Assembly (NCBI RefSeq): GCF_000336755.1
Contig: NZ_AOLK01000023.1
Span: forward strand, 53,070 to 117,069
Length of the DNA: 64,000 bases
Origin: Haloferax elongans ATCC BAA-1513
Lineage (GTDB): Archaea; Halobacteriota; Halobacteria; Halobacteriales; Haloferacaceae
Direction: 5' to 3'
Positions 51,684-59,476 of the stretch are shown here, piece after piece. The stretch's first letter is position 1; the number at the start of each line of letters is the position of its first letter. The position numbers and the translations under genes were made by a program. Below the pieces are notes generated by a model, which saw nothing but the letters and a program-made list of their open reading frames with translations, was not told the DNA's origin and ran no database searches.

Positions 51684-52169
51684 CTACATCAGGTGTGACC
51701 GCAACAACTCTTCCGGCGATCCATCACTGACCATCTGCTCAACATCCTCTCGAACCCAACCAACCATCTTCGGATCAGTCTTCGATTGCATCAACTGCTC
51801 CGCGCCAATATTTCGCTCAGACGTGAATCCACCCATACTGACGAAATAGCACACCTTGCACGAAGCAGTCGCCATCGAGACCTTATCGTGAAACACGCTA
51901 ATATCATCAGTACCAGTCGGCTTCCCACGCCACTTGTTCTCCAACAGTGTTGCGTCACCTACCAGTCTATGTAGCCACTGCGGAGCGTCTAAACACGCAA
52001 CAAAAACATCAATTTCTCCTGTTGCGACCTCACGACCAATCACCACATCCACACCGGGCAACTGATTGAACAGTAACCCAACGAAGTAGTCGAAGTACCG
52101 ACCTCTAGTTGCACTATCGTCGATTGACTCCAGCTCGTCGAACTTCGTCTGGAAATACTCTGGACTCAA
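51684..52169 (-). CDS. PD-(D/E)XK nuclease part of a frameshifted gene
   Basis: 161 aa from an in-frame ATG-less region beginning MSPEYFQTKFDELES (ATG/TTG-type restart at 52169). Restriction-type core: 'GEIDVFVACLDAPQWLHRL' (Asp) and 'ATLLENKWRGKP' (E-x-K), then 'CYFVSMGGFT'. Upstream in the same frame the coding continues back to a T7 run shared with the 52184-52573 gene: adding one T there joins VDFF to SDLKLEFETFVDSAKSLSPEYF. It is therefore probably the C-terminal half of one 295-aa protein. Confidence 0.78.
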   Translation of the reverse strand: MSPEYFQTKFDELESIDDSATRGRYFDYFVGLLFNQLPGVDVVIGREVATGEIDVFVACLDAPQWLHRLVGDATLLENKWRGKPTGTDDISVFHDKVSMATASCKVCYFVSMGGFTSERNIGAEQLMQSKTDPKMVGWVREDVEQMVSDGSPEELLRSHLM

Positions 52170-52183
52170 GCTCTTCGCGGAAT

Positions 52184-52573
52184 CTACGAAGGTCTCGAAC
52201 TCCAGCTTGAGGTCAGAAAAAAATCGACGTCCTCCACGAACTCATACACAACCGACCAGTTCGTCTTCTCGCTCGGATTGAACTCCTCGCCACAAAAGCA
52301 GTGCATCGGCTCACTCGGTACGTCGCTACGCGAAGAATACGTCCCATGTTCTTGGTGGCAGTACGGGCACCGAACCTTCAGCTTCGCCTCAACCACACCT
52401 TCATCGCTAAGCTCACTAAGAAACACAAGTACTTGTGACTCATCGACCCCGGAACGCTTCGCTAGAGCCGACCGAGTGAATCGGGATTTCTCGGTCTTAA
52501 GTTCACTCAGGGACGTTTTCAAATCCCTGAAGTTTTTGTTGGGGATATCCTCCACTTTGTCTGAGAACATCAT
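52184..52573 (-). CDS. Winged-helix and zinc-ribbon part of a frameshifted gene
   Basis: 129 aa. N-terminal winged helix ('FTRSALAKRSGVDESQVLVFLSELSDEGVV') and a zinc ribbon ('CPYCHQEHGTY' then 'MHCFCGEEF'), ending in an unrelated tail after 'EDVDFFL'. The tail starts at a 7-base homopolymer (52217-52223, A on the plus strand). One extra base restores a fusion with the nuclease domain at 51684-52169. The gene overlaps the preceding 333-aa gene by about 70 nt. Confidence 0.78.
   Translation of the reverse strand: MMFSDKVEDIPNKNFRDLKTSLSELKTEKSRFTRSALAKRSGVDESQVLVFLSELSDEGVVEAKLKVRCPYCHQEHGTYSSRSDVPSEPMHCFCGEEFNPSEKTNWSVVYEFVEDVDFFLTSSWSSRPS
52217..52223. other. A7/T7 homopolymer at a frameshift
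   Basis: Seven A residues on the plus strand. Eight would join the winged-helix/zinc-ribbon and nuclease halves into one frame. Sequencing error, true mutation or phase variation are all possible. Confidence 0.7.
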
Positions 52574-53504
52574 CGATGAGCTCCTCGATCTCGTTGAGTC
52601 GTCCTTCTCGTTCGTAGCTTCTGAACCAAATTTTGCTTTGGGGCCGATTCAGGTATAGCGCGAAGTCGCCGTCATTGAGCTTGACGTAACCTTTCGATAT
52701 CTCGCCGCCCTCTTCATTAAGCTCCTGCTGCACTTGGCCGTCCTCAAGCAAATTCATGTACTCCCCAGTTTCATCTTTCTTCGAGGTGTACCGAACTGAG
52801 CTTGCTGTTCGACCGTTGCCTTCACTCACAATGACGTTTAGATTAACGTACTTCTCTATCTGATCGCTGAACTCGTCGACGAACGCTTGGTCGAAGCTTG
52901 GCTTGTAGAACACATCCTCGTTGTGGTAGTCTATCCCGACTGAAGACGCGATCTTCCTGCAAATTCTTCGAGCCAACGGAACCTCGGCAGTTCGTACATG
53001 CACCAGGTCGGTGTTTTTGTTGATGACAGCCACACACTCGTCCGGTTTCAGGTCACGTTGTGGTTTGCCTGTTGATGGATCGACTGTCTTCATCGATACA
53101 TACCGGCCTAGAATGACGTACAACCGGTCATCGAATTCCTCGGAATCAACAAAGAACGGTTCGCCTTTCTGGTCTTGAACCTCCTCCGCTCGAGGGAACT
53201 CTCGGACGACGCTAGACGGTATGTTGTCGAATTCGTCGGAGATTCCCGTGAGAACAAAGAAGTTCAGGCTCTGTTTCCCTCCGAACCGGAATTGTTTCCG
53301 GAAGTCAGTGAAGTCATCCTCGTCGAGGACTTTAGCCACGTGTTCCTCAAGGTCGATGTCTCCGTTGGGTAGGTTTCTGTTGTGGTTTGTGAGGAAGGAT
53401 CTGAGTGCCGTGTCTGCTATTTCTCGGTCTCGAATCCACTGCGTCCGTTTCTGGACGGTCTCCAGGGACATTGGTATGGTTTCGCTACTCTCTCCAGCAC
53501 CCAT
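52503..53504 (-). CDS. First gene of the HTH-nuclease/CoiA operon, unknown
   Basis: 333 aa from the ATG 53502-53504 (MGAGESSETIPMSLETVQKR); the open frame upstream to 53738 runs into an IS-end-like repeat and is not coding. Blocks: 'WIRDREIADTALRSFLTNHNRNLPNGDIDLEEHVAKVL', 'YVILGRYVSMKTVDPSTGKPQRDLKPDECVAVINKNTDLVHVRT' and 'GFENVPE'. It has a mixed alpha/beta pattern with no known motif. It overlaps the winged-helix gene by about 70 nt, so the two are cotranslated. Perhaps the sensor or scaffold of the module. Confidence 0.7.
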   Translation of the reverse strand: MGAGESSETIPMSLETVQKRTQWIRDREIADTALRSFLTNHNRNLPNGDIDLEEHVAKVLDEDDFTDFRKQFRFGGKQSLNFFVLTGISDEFDNIPSSVVREFPRAEEVQDQKGEPFFVDSEEFDDRLYVILGRYVSMKTVDPSTGKPQRDLKPDECVAVINKNTDLVHVRTAEVPLARRICRKIASSVGIDYHNEDVFYKPSFDQAFVDEFSDQIEKYVNLNVIVSEGNGRTASSVRYTSKKDETGEYMNLLEDGQVQQELNEEGGEISKGYVKLNDGDFALYLNRPQSKIWFRSYEREGRLNEIEELIDDVLRQSGGYPQQKLQGFENVPE

Positions 53505-53582
53505 TTTCTCATCCGTTGGGTGACACGACAGATAAAAGCACTCCCTCAAACGATCCAGATCCACACTTTCAAACCGAATGGC

Positions 53583-53648
53583 TCTGTTGAAACCCTCTGA
53601 CCTTGACAGAACTGGTGTGACACAGACAGAGGGTGTGTGCAGCAATTT
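53583..53648. repeat. IS-end-like repeat, copy 2
   Basis: TGTTGAAACCCTCTGACC then TTGACAGA and TGACACA, ending GAGGGTGTGTGCAGCAA. Near-identical to 14254-14315, with the right part also at 15046-15090. Confidence 0.5.
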
Positions 53649-53665
53649 GGCGTCCTGAATATTAC

Positions 53666-53857
53666 TCAAATATCCGCATTTGATACGGTCGCACGGACGC
53701 CGACATATGCCCCCAAGATGAGTCCGACGATTCCCCACACAAAGCCGGGGCCGACTGGAAATCCTGCCTCTCCTAGCAAGACCCAGAATAATCCACCGAC
53801 GAAGAGTCCAAATAGGCTAAAAGCAATTGTGAGTGCGTCACGAGAGTCTATTGACAT
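53666..53857 (-). CDS. Small two-helix membrane protein
   Basis: 63 aa (MSIDSRDALTIAFSLFGLFV). Two hydrophobic helices (about 9-28 and 33-55) with a Gly-rich turn 'GEAGFPVGPGF'. No family is recognised. Comparable in size and shape to the 42963-43142 protein. Confidence 0.62.
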   Translation of the reverse strand: MSIDSRDALTIAFSLFGLFVGGLFWVLLGEAGFPVGPGFVWGIVGLILGAYVGVRATVSNADI

Positions 53858-54197
53858 AATCCAGACTACAACCTTATCAGATTAAATTGTTCGCTGAATT
53901 TTCACTTATCGTTCCGACGTATCAGTTTGACCGACTTGCGCTCTCTATTCAGCACGACCGTTGAAACTTATCCAAGTGGTGTCAGAAAACACGTTTTGAA
54001 CGTAGAGAGGGCGTTCGGCACGGTTACTGGGATTCTGCGGTTTTCATAGTGATGTCGGCTGAACGAAAGCGATTCACGAGTTGTGACCTTCGGAAATCGT
54101 GTCTGCCCGGTGCGACCGCACAGCTTCTAATTGAACAGAAGGCACACAGCACTACCATTTCCCAAACTTGTCCGATAACCCGCTTGCCCGACCCACG
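53858..54197. other. Gap, possible gene remains
   Basis: No intact gene. Short open stretches in shifting frames (for example 'TTVETYPSGVRKHVLNVERAFGTVTGIL', about 53955-54045) suggest a dead coding sequence I cannot identify. Confidence 0.35.
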
Positions 54198-54788
54198 CTA
54201 CATCCTGTCAACGACTTTGATATGCACCGCTGGCCCGGCGACCGATGCGACAACAATCACGGCAGCAATCACTCTCGGCAAATCCAGATACAGATGCCCT
54301 GCACCAGCAGCAACAATTCCTAGTACAGCCCAGAAATACACACTATGCAGAAGCCCCCGATGCGTCGACAATTCATCCAGCCCATACCCAGCAGACTTCG
54401 CCAGACCGACTGCACCCACAACTAGGACACCACACCCAATCACTACCGGTGGTACATCTCCCAACCCGACGAGCGCTAAAACTTGCTCACCGACTGATAC
54501 TGCAATACTCGGATCAGTATACACCATGTATAGTGCGCCTGCCGGCAGCGAACCAACCAGTACATACCCGAGATACCGACGTGGAATCGAGGACGAAACG
54601 TCAATATCCGGCGCGATACCGAGCACCACGACCAACCCGAACATCACGGCACTCCCGACGCTAACCATCTGCACCGAATACTCACGCGAATACAAAACGT
54701 ATCCAGCAATTCCCGCAAGCACAACCCCGGCTAGAATCGCGGCACGAAGATGCTCTGAGTAATCACCCATATCTCCGCCTGTTTTCAT
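54198..54788 (-). CDS. YdjM-like membrane metal-dependent hydrolase
   Basis: 196 aa. Five to six hydrophobic helices. Histidine/aspartate signatures of the YdjM/DUF457 family: 'GIAPDIDVSSSIPRR' (D-x-D) and 'STHRGLLHSVYFWA' (HRG..H). Start ATG 54788; M7 (MGDYSEHL) is possible. Members are often found on haloarchaeal plasmids and islands. The substrate is unknown; a phospholipid-related hydrolase is usually proposed. Confidence 0.82.
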   Translation of the reverse strand: MKTGGDMGDYSEHLRAAILAGVVLAGIAGYVLYSREYSVQMVSVGSAVMFGLVVVLGIAPDIDVSSSIPRRYLGYVLVGSLPAGALYMVYTDPSIAVSVGEQVLALVGLGDVPPVVIGCGVLVVGAVGLAKSAGYGLDELSTHRGLLHSVYFWAVLGIVAAGAGHLYLDLPRVIAAVIVVASVAGPAVHIKVVDRM

Positions 54789-54826
54789 TGACGCGTTGAG
54801 AACTTTTGGGTCACCATACCTCTCGC

Positions 54827-54892
54827 GCTAGCCGGTCAGCCTGCGGTCGCCCATGGTGCTATTCGGATGCTGCGGGCGACACGCCCCAGACA
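54827..54892 (+). promoter_or_regulatory. Promoter cassette, copy C
   Basis: Palindrome GCTAGCCGGTCAGC (54827-54840), CTGCGGTCGCC (54841-54851) and the GC-rich inverted repeat TGCGGGCGACACGCCCCAGA (54871-54890). It precedes the DUF7344-like relic with ATG at 54903. Confidence 0.65.
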
Positions 54893-54902
54893 CACCCAAA
54901 CA

Positions 54903-55311
54903 ATGCAAGTTCGGAATCTCACCAGTTGGTTCAAAGCGGCCATCACATCTTCGGATCACACTCACAAATCACAGTCACACGTCACAGAAATCGATCACAG
55001 TGACGCAATGGACATCCTATCGTCCGAACGCAGAAGATGGGCGATTGAAAACTTGGCTGTCACCCACCAGACGCCACCGTGACCGTATCTACCATCGCCG
55101 AGGAAGTTGCTGCACGCGAGAACAACTGCACAGTAGCAGAATTAACTTCGACGCAACGTAAAAGAGTCTACATCTCGCTGGAGCAGAACCATCTCGTCAC
55201 GATGGATGGCATCATCGACTATAACGACGACAAAAAACGGTGACTCCCACGGAAACTCCATCCCGACTATGGCGCGCGTACAGTACCTTCCGGCGCAGCC
55301 TGAACGGCTAG
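54903..55311 (+). pseudogene. DUF7344-like winged-helix gene, two frameshifts
   Basis: Frame 1 from ATG 54903 gives MQVRNLTSWFKAAITSSDHT, then MDILSSERRRWAIENLAVTH. After about 55079 the family sequence moves frame ('VSTIAEEVAARENNCTVAELTSTQRKRVYISLEQ'), and after about 55240 again ('VTPTETPSRLWRAYSTFRRSLNG', stop 55309-55311). Every block aligns with the intact paralogue at 18771-19187. It is a dead copy that kept its promoter cassette. The 13-bp array 54943-54999 falls within its first 35 codons. Confidence 0.8.
54943..54999 (+). repeat. 13-bp TCACA array 6
   Basis: TCACA at 54943, 54956, 54969, 54982 and 54995: five words exactly 13 bp apart, with half-phase copies at 54962 and 54975. It lies inside the leader of the DUF7344-like relic although 13 is not a codon multiple. 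Confidence 0.8.
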
Positions 55312-55615
55312 AGCGACCTCCTTTACCTGACTGCCATGGAAACGAGGCGAGGGCGTCTACTCATTAGAACACCCACCAGTGAGCCAATTTAATCAGATAG
55401 TTGATGTTGGATGTGACAGTGCGTTCGTGAAGATGGCTGGTACGAGGTTTTATCTAGGTTCGCAAGCGACAGCCGTTCGGCTCCAGAAGATTCGCATGAC
55501 AGTGGGAACCCGTGGTTGCGACACAGTTCAAATCAACCCCCAGCGTAGCGCAACTGCTCTACCGAACCAGTCGCTGTCTGGCGATTACGTCCGAATGCAA
55601 AATGGGGGTAGCAAC
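55312..55615. other. Gap before the tRNA
   Basis: No gene or repeat member recognised. This is the right inner edge of the element. The flank GGGGGTAG (55606-55613) resembles the flank of attL. Confidence 0.4.
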
Positions 55616-55640
55616 AAATGGGCCGGCTCAGATTCGAACT
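55616..55640. other. attR within tRNA-Pro
   Basis: A 25-bp direct repeat of 12910-12934, spanning the 3' end of the tRNA gene from its discriminator base into the T loop. Confidence 0.9.
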
Positions 55641-55691
55641 GAGGTTACGGCCACCCGAAGGCCGAAGGATACCAAGCTACCCCACCGGCCC
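55619..55691 (-). tRNA. tRNA-Pro (anticodon CGG)
   Basis: A 73-nt cloverleaf on the minus strand: acceptor GGGCCGG pairs with CCGGCCC, anticodon arm CGGCC-TTCGGGT-GGCCG with CGG in the loop, T arm CTCAG-TTCGAAT-CTGAG, discriminator A. CCA is not encoded. It is intact because the integrated element carries or restores its 3' end. It serves as integration target. Confidence 0.95.
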
Positions 55692-55766
55692 GCATTCTGA
55701 CGCAAGCCACGGTCGGCTTTAACAGTTGTGATTAGCTACAACTGACAGACCGTGTAGCACACCGAT

Positions 55767-56363
55767 TCAGTACTGCGAATAGCCCGCCGTATCGAGGTAA
55801 TTGTGCGCCACCGTAATCGAGTGGTCGGCGTGCAGCACCTCGGGTCCGAGTCGAACCCGCTCGTCCGACGCCTCGGCCAACAACTCGGCTTCCGCCTCGG
55901 TGAAATCGTTGTGGTCCGAGAGCACGAACAGCGGATTCTCGGGGGGTTCCACGTCCACGACCGGGTCGCCATCTTCGTGCAACTCCACCACGGTCGCGTC
56001 GCGCGCGGCGTCCTCCAGCGTGGTCTCGAAGCCCATCCGACGAATCGAGACGCCCGGCGACGACTCCGCGGGCATGTGGCCGATGGCCTCGTCGCGTTTC
56101 TCCAGCGCCTTGCGAATCAGGGCGGCCGTCGAGCGCTCGTCGGGGTTGAGCCGCCGCAACTCGGAGCCCTCGAAGCGGACGGTGTACTCGTCGCCGAGGA
56201 CGAGGTGAACGCGCACGTCTTCGCGAATCGCGTGCGAGAGGAAGAACGCGGAGTTGACACAGCGACAGAGCACGTCGAGGCGGCCCGCACCGCCCGCGAT
56301 GTCGTCGAGCGAGAACTCGGGTGTCGTCGGGGCGTCGTGGCCGAGGAGGATAAATTGGCGCAT
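55767..56363 (-). CDS. trmY: tRNA pseudouridine(54)-N1-methyltransferase
   Basis: 198-aa SPOUT-class methylase that makes m1-pseudouridine at position 54 of archaeal tRNA. Recognised blocks: '[21 protein letters not shown]', '[18 protein letters not shown]', 'VHLVLG', '[18 protein letters not shown]' and the SAM-knot region '[17 protein letters not shown]' and '[22 protein letters not shown]'. Length matches the family. It is the first chromosomal gene beyond the tRNA. Confidence 0.94.
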   Translation of the reverse strand: MRQFILLGHDAPTTPEFSLDDIAGGAGRLDVLCRCVNSAFFLSHAIREDVRVHLVLGDEYTVRFEGSELRRLNPDERSTAALIRKALEKRDEAIGHMPAESSPGVSIRRMGFETTLEDAARDATVVELHEDGDPVVDVEPPENPLFVLSDHNDFTEAEAELLAEASDERVRLGPEVLHADHSITVAHNYLDTAGYSQY

Positions 56364-56478
56364 AGACGGAGTCGGCCCGAGAGCGTCTTAGGGTTGTTCA
56401 CTCGGTGCTGGGGGCGAGGTGGTCGGTCGGGTGAACCCACCGCGCACGTCATATCTACTGGACGCTAACCTCCGGTAA

Positions 56479-58389
56479 GTGAGCCACCAATCTGGACGTG
56501 ACCCGATGGTCCGTCTGTTCAGCGAATACGGTCGTGAGAACCTCCCGTGGTTCGTCGCCGGGCTGGTAGCGAGCGTCTTCGGTCGGCTCGTCGGCGTCGT
56601 TCCGGCACTGGTGTTGGGCGTCGCCATCGACGCCGTGTTCTTCCAGAACGCACCGTACCGACTCCCGCTCGTTCCAGCAGGGTGGATTCCATCGACTATC
56701 GCCGGGCAGTTCTGGCTGAGCTTCTGGCTCGTCATTGGGGCGTTCGCCGCCGGTGTCGGCCTCTCGTGGGTGCAAGGACTCGGCCTCGCAGTGTATTCGA
56801 ACCGCGTCCAGCACGCCGTTCGCGTCGATACCTACGACGCACTCCAGCGACTCGATATGGCCTTTTTCGACGACAAGCAGACCGGCGAACTCCTGTCGAT
56901 TCTCAACAGCGACGTGCGCAACCTCCGGACGTTCCTCGACAGCACGCTCTCTGGTGGCCTGCAACTCGTGGTCGCCGTCGTCGGTATCGCGGGCGTGCTG
57001 TTCTATCTCAACGCCCAACTCGCGGTGGTGACGCTCGTGGCTGTCCCCCTCTTGGCGGTCTTCACCGTCTGGTTCATGCAGACGATTCGGCCGATGTACC
57101 GGTCGCTCCGCGAGAGCGTCGGCGCGCTCAACACCCGCATCGAGAACAACGTCGCCGGAATCGAGGTCATCAAAGCCTCGACCACCGAGGCCTACGAGAC
57201 CGACCGCGTCGCCGAGGCGTCGATGGACTACTACGAGCGCGCCCTCGCCGTGGTCAGACTCGACTACCTCTACCAGCCGTCGATGGAACTCCTCGCAGGC
57301 GTGGCGTTCGCGGCGACCTTCGCAATCGGCGGTATCTGGCTCATCTTCGGCCCGCCAGGGCCCTTTACCGGCGACCTGCTGGTCGGTGAGTTCGTCACGT
57401 TCCTGTTTATGACCCAGCGCTTCATCGACCCCCTCTCGGGTGCGGGCCGCATCGTCAACGCCTACGAGAACGCCCGTGCGTCAGGTGAACGCATCTTCGA
57501 CCTCGCCGACCGAGAGGTAGTCGTCGCCGACGACCCCGACACCGCGGCTCTCGGCCACGTTGAGGGCCGAATCGAATTCGACCGCGTCTCGTTCGCCTAC
57601 GCCCACGGCCGCGAGGTGCTCGAAGACGTGTCGTTCACGGCCGCACCCGGCGAAACGGTCGCACTCGTCGGCCCCACCGGTGCGGGAAAGTCGACCGCCG
57701 CGAAACTCCTCTTGCGGTTGTACGAGGTGACAGACGGCGCGGTCCGAGTCGATGGACGAGACGTTCGAACCGTCCCCATACAGGACCTCAGGTCGGCACT
57801 GGGCTACGTCAGTCAAGACGTCTACCTCTTCGACGGAACGGTTCGCGAGAACCTCGTGTACGGCACGTTCGACGCCACGAGCGAGTCCGAGATGGTCGCG
57901 GCCGCGACAGCGGCCGAAGCCCACGAGTTCGTCTCGCGGCTTCCGAACGGCTACGACACCCGAATCGGCGAGCGCGGCGTGAAACTCTCGGGCGGCCAGC
58001 GTCAGCGACTCTCTATCGCCCGTGCGATGCTTCAAGACCCGCGGGTTCTCGTCCTCGACGAGGCGACGAGCGCCGTCGATACCGAGACGGAACTGCTCAT
58101 ACAGCGCGCACTCGACCGATTGACGGCAGGTCGAACCACGCTCGTCATCGCCCACCGTCTCTCGACGGTTCGACACGCAGACCGCATCGTCGTCCTCGAC
58201 GAGGGACGAGTCGCCGAATCCGGCACGCACGACGAACTGGTCGCACGAGGTGGCCTGTACGCGACGCTCTGGGGTGTCCAATCGGGTGACGTGGAGGCGA
58301 TTCCACCCGAGGCGCTCGACCGTCTCGTCGACCGTCTCAAGGCGAGCGACGGATTCGACACGGCGACAACTGACGGCGGCAACGAGTGA
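56479..58389 (+). CDS. ABC exporter (fused permease and ATPase)
   Basis: 636 aa from a GTG at 56479 (SHQSGRDPMVRLFSEYG); an ATG at 56506 is an alternative. Six transmembrane helices in residues about 15-320, then an ATPase domain: Walker A GPTGAGKST (about 397), Q-loop 'GYVSQDVYLFDG', signature LSGGQRQRLS (about 501), Walker B 'VLVLDEATSAVD' and His switch 'IAHRLS'. This is a MsbA/MDR-type half-transporter that works as a homodimer or with a partner. The substrate is unknown. Common in haloarchaea. Confidence 0.93.
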   Translation: MSHQSGRDPMVRLFSEYGRENLPWFVAGLVASVFGRLVGVVPALVLGVAIDAVFFQNAPYRLPLVPAGWIPSTIAGQFWLSFWLVIGAFAAGVGLSWVQGLGLAVYSNRVQHAVRVDTYDALQRLDMAFFDDKQTGELLSILNSDVRNLRTFLDSTLSGGLQLVVAVVGIAGVLFYLNAQLAVVTLVAVPLLAVFTVWFMQTIRPMYRSLRESVGALNTRIENNVAGIEVIKASTTEAYETDRVAEASMDYYERALAVVRLDYLYQPSMELLAGVAFAATFAIGGIWLIFGPPGPFTGDLLVGEFVTFLFMTQRFIDPLSGAGRIVNAYENARASGERIFDLADREVVVADDPDTAALGHVEGRIEFDRVSFAYAHGREVLEDVSFTAAPGETVALVGPTGAGKSTAAKLLLRLYEVTDGAVRVDGRDVRTVPIQDLRSALGYVSQDVYLFDGTVRENLVYGTFDATSESEMVAAATAAEAHEFVSRLPNGYDTRIGERGVKLSGGQRQRLSIARAMLQDPRVLVLDEATSAVDTETELLIQRALDRLTAGRTTLVIAHRLSTVRHADRIVVLDEGRVAESGTHDELVARGGLYATLWGVQSGDVEAIPPEALDRLVDRLKASDGFDTATTDGGNE

Positions 58390-58483
58390 GGTATCGTACC
58401 TACGTCGCAGCGTCCGGCCTGAGCGTCCGCTCTGCGGTCGGGAAAATGAAAAATGATGGCTGCGCGTGTTTCAGAGAGCGAGC

Positions 58484-59476
58484 TTACGCGGGAGCGCGCG
58501 GCGGACCGGAGTTCTGGCCGGTCGAGACCGGTGCCGGAGCGCCCTCGGTCTTGTCACCAGTGACGAGGAAGTCGGCGAGGTTGCCGATGAGAACCTCGTT
58601 GTCGGCCTCGTAGGCCGATTGGGTGGACATGAAGTCGGAGTCACCGATGGCGACGACGTTGTCACCCTGCACGGCGACGGTGAACGGCCCCGACTGACGC
58701 GAGGTCTCGATTTTCGTCTGGGCGCCCGTGGCGAGGACCGCCGAACCGGCGTCAGACGAGAGGGAGACCGGTGCAGCGTCGCGGAAGACGACCTTGTCGA
58801 CGCCGTCCGTCAGCGAGCTGTTGCTCTGCGGCGTGGCGTAGACGTTCTGGTGGTTCAGATAGTAGTCGTGCATGTTGTACAGCGACGACGACCCGAACGT
58901 GATACCGTAGTCCGAGGTCAGTCCAGCATCACCGCCGGACTCACCTCGCGGCATGGGTGCGAAGAGGCCGAAGAGGCTCATGCCTTCTGCGGACTGCGGG
59001 TCACCGATGAGGGCGACGCGGCCGCCGGCGTCTTCGAACTTCCGAAGCGCGTCGAGCTGCTTGGTCTCGTAGGTCCGTTCGGGGTTGACAACCACGAACG
59101 CGTCGGCCTTGCGGAGCGTGGAGTTGAAGTTCTGCCGCGCGTCGTCGCGGGTCAGATACTTCACGTTGTGTCCGTTGGCAACGAGTGCATCGACGAGGGG
59201 CTGGATGCCCTTCTCGCTCACGTCGTTTTCGTGCGCGACGTCGATGACGACCGTCTTGGACTCGGTGTTCGAGTCCATCGTCACCGTCCCGGAGTCGGGA
59301 GCGGGTGTGACGACGAGTTCGCTCGCGTCGTACTGCTGTTTCGCAATGTTAGTCGTATTCTGCTCTTCGCTACTCGTGAACGCCTGTGCGTACGGCACGA
59401 TGGCCGCGCCGACCACGATGAGGGCGACGACAACCACGAAGACGGCCACACCGCCGAGGAGGTTACGCTGAGACAT
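58484..59476 (-). CDS. Membrane-anchored DUF4350-like protein
   Basis: 330 aa from the ATG 59474-59476 (MSQRNLLGGVAVFVVVVALI). One N-terminal anchor helix is followed by a Rossmann-like domain: 'TVVIDVAHENDVSEKGIQPLVDALVANGHNV', 'ADAFVVVNPERTYETKQLDALRKFEDAGGRVALIGDPQ'. This matches the DUF4350 region of haloarchaeal membrane proteins often seen near MoxR/peptidase genes. Proline/Ser-rich C-terminus. Its start overlaps the stop of the SppA-like gene by 14 nt, so the two are cotranslated. Confidence 0.82.
   Translation of the reverse strand: MSQRNLLGGVAVFVVVVALIVVGAAIVPYAQAFTSSEEQNTTNIAKQQYDASELVVTPAPDSGTVTMDSNTESKTVVIDVAHENDVSEKGIQPLVDALVANGHNVKYLTRDDARQNFNSTLRKADAFVVVNPERTYETKQLDALRKFEDAGGRVALIGDPQSAEGMSLFGLFAPMPRGESGGDAGLTSDYGITFGSSSLYNMHDYYLNHQNVYATPQSNSSLTDGVDKVVFRDAAPVSLSSDAGSAVLATGAQTKIETSRQSGPFTVAVQGDNVVAIGDSDFMSTQSAYEADNEVLIGNLADFLVTGDKTEGAPAPVSTGQNSGPPRAPA

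Larger units (their letters stand above)
12910..55640. mobile_element. Integrated genetic element in tRNA-Pro, about 42.7 kb
   Basis: The element is bounded by identical 25-bp direct repeats (12910-12934, 55616-55640); the right copy is the 3' end of a complete tRNA-Pro gene. A tyrosine integrase starts 280 bp inside the left boundary. The interior differs from both flanks: many AT-richer genes, restriction/defence genes, decayed genes, IS relics and shared intergenic repeats. I see no plasmid replication initiator or virion genes that I can recognise, so whether it is a plasmid-like integrative element, a degenerate provirus or a pure genomic island is open. Confidence 0.88.

Noticed and set aside
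27112-54999. CRISPR array reading of the TCACA repeats
   Set aside because: Units are 13 bp without spacers of regular length, and no cas gene is in the window.
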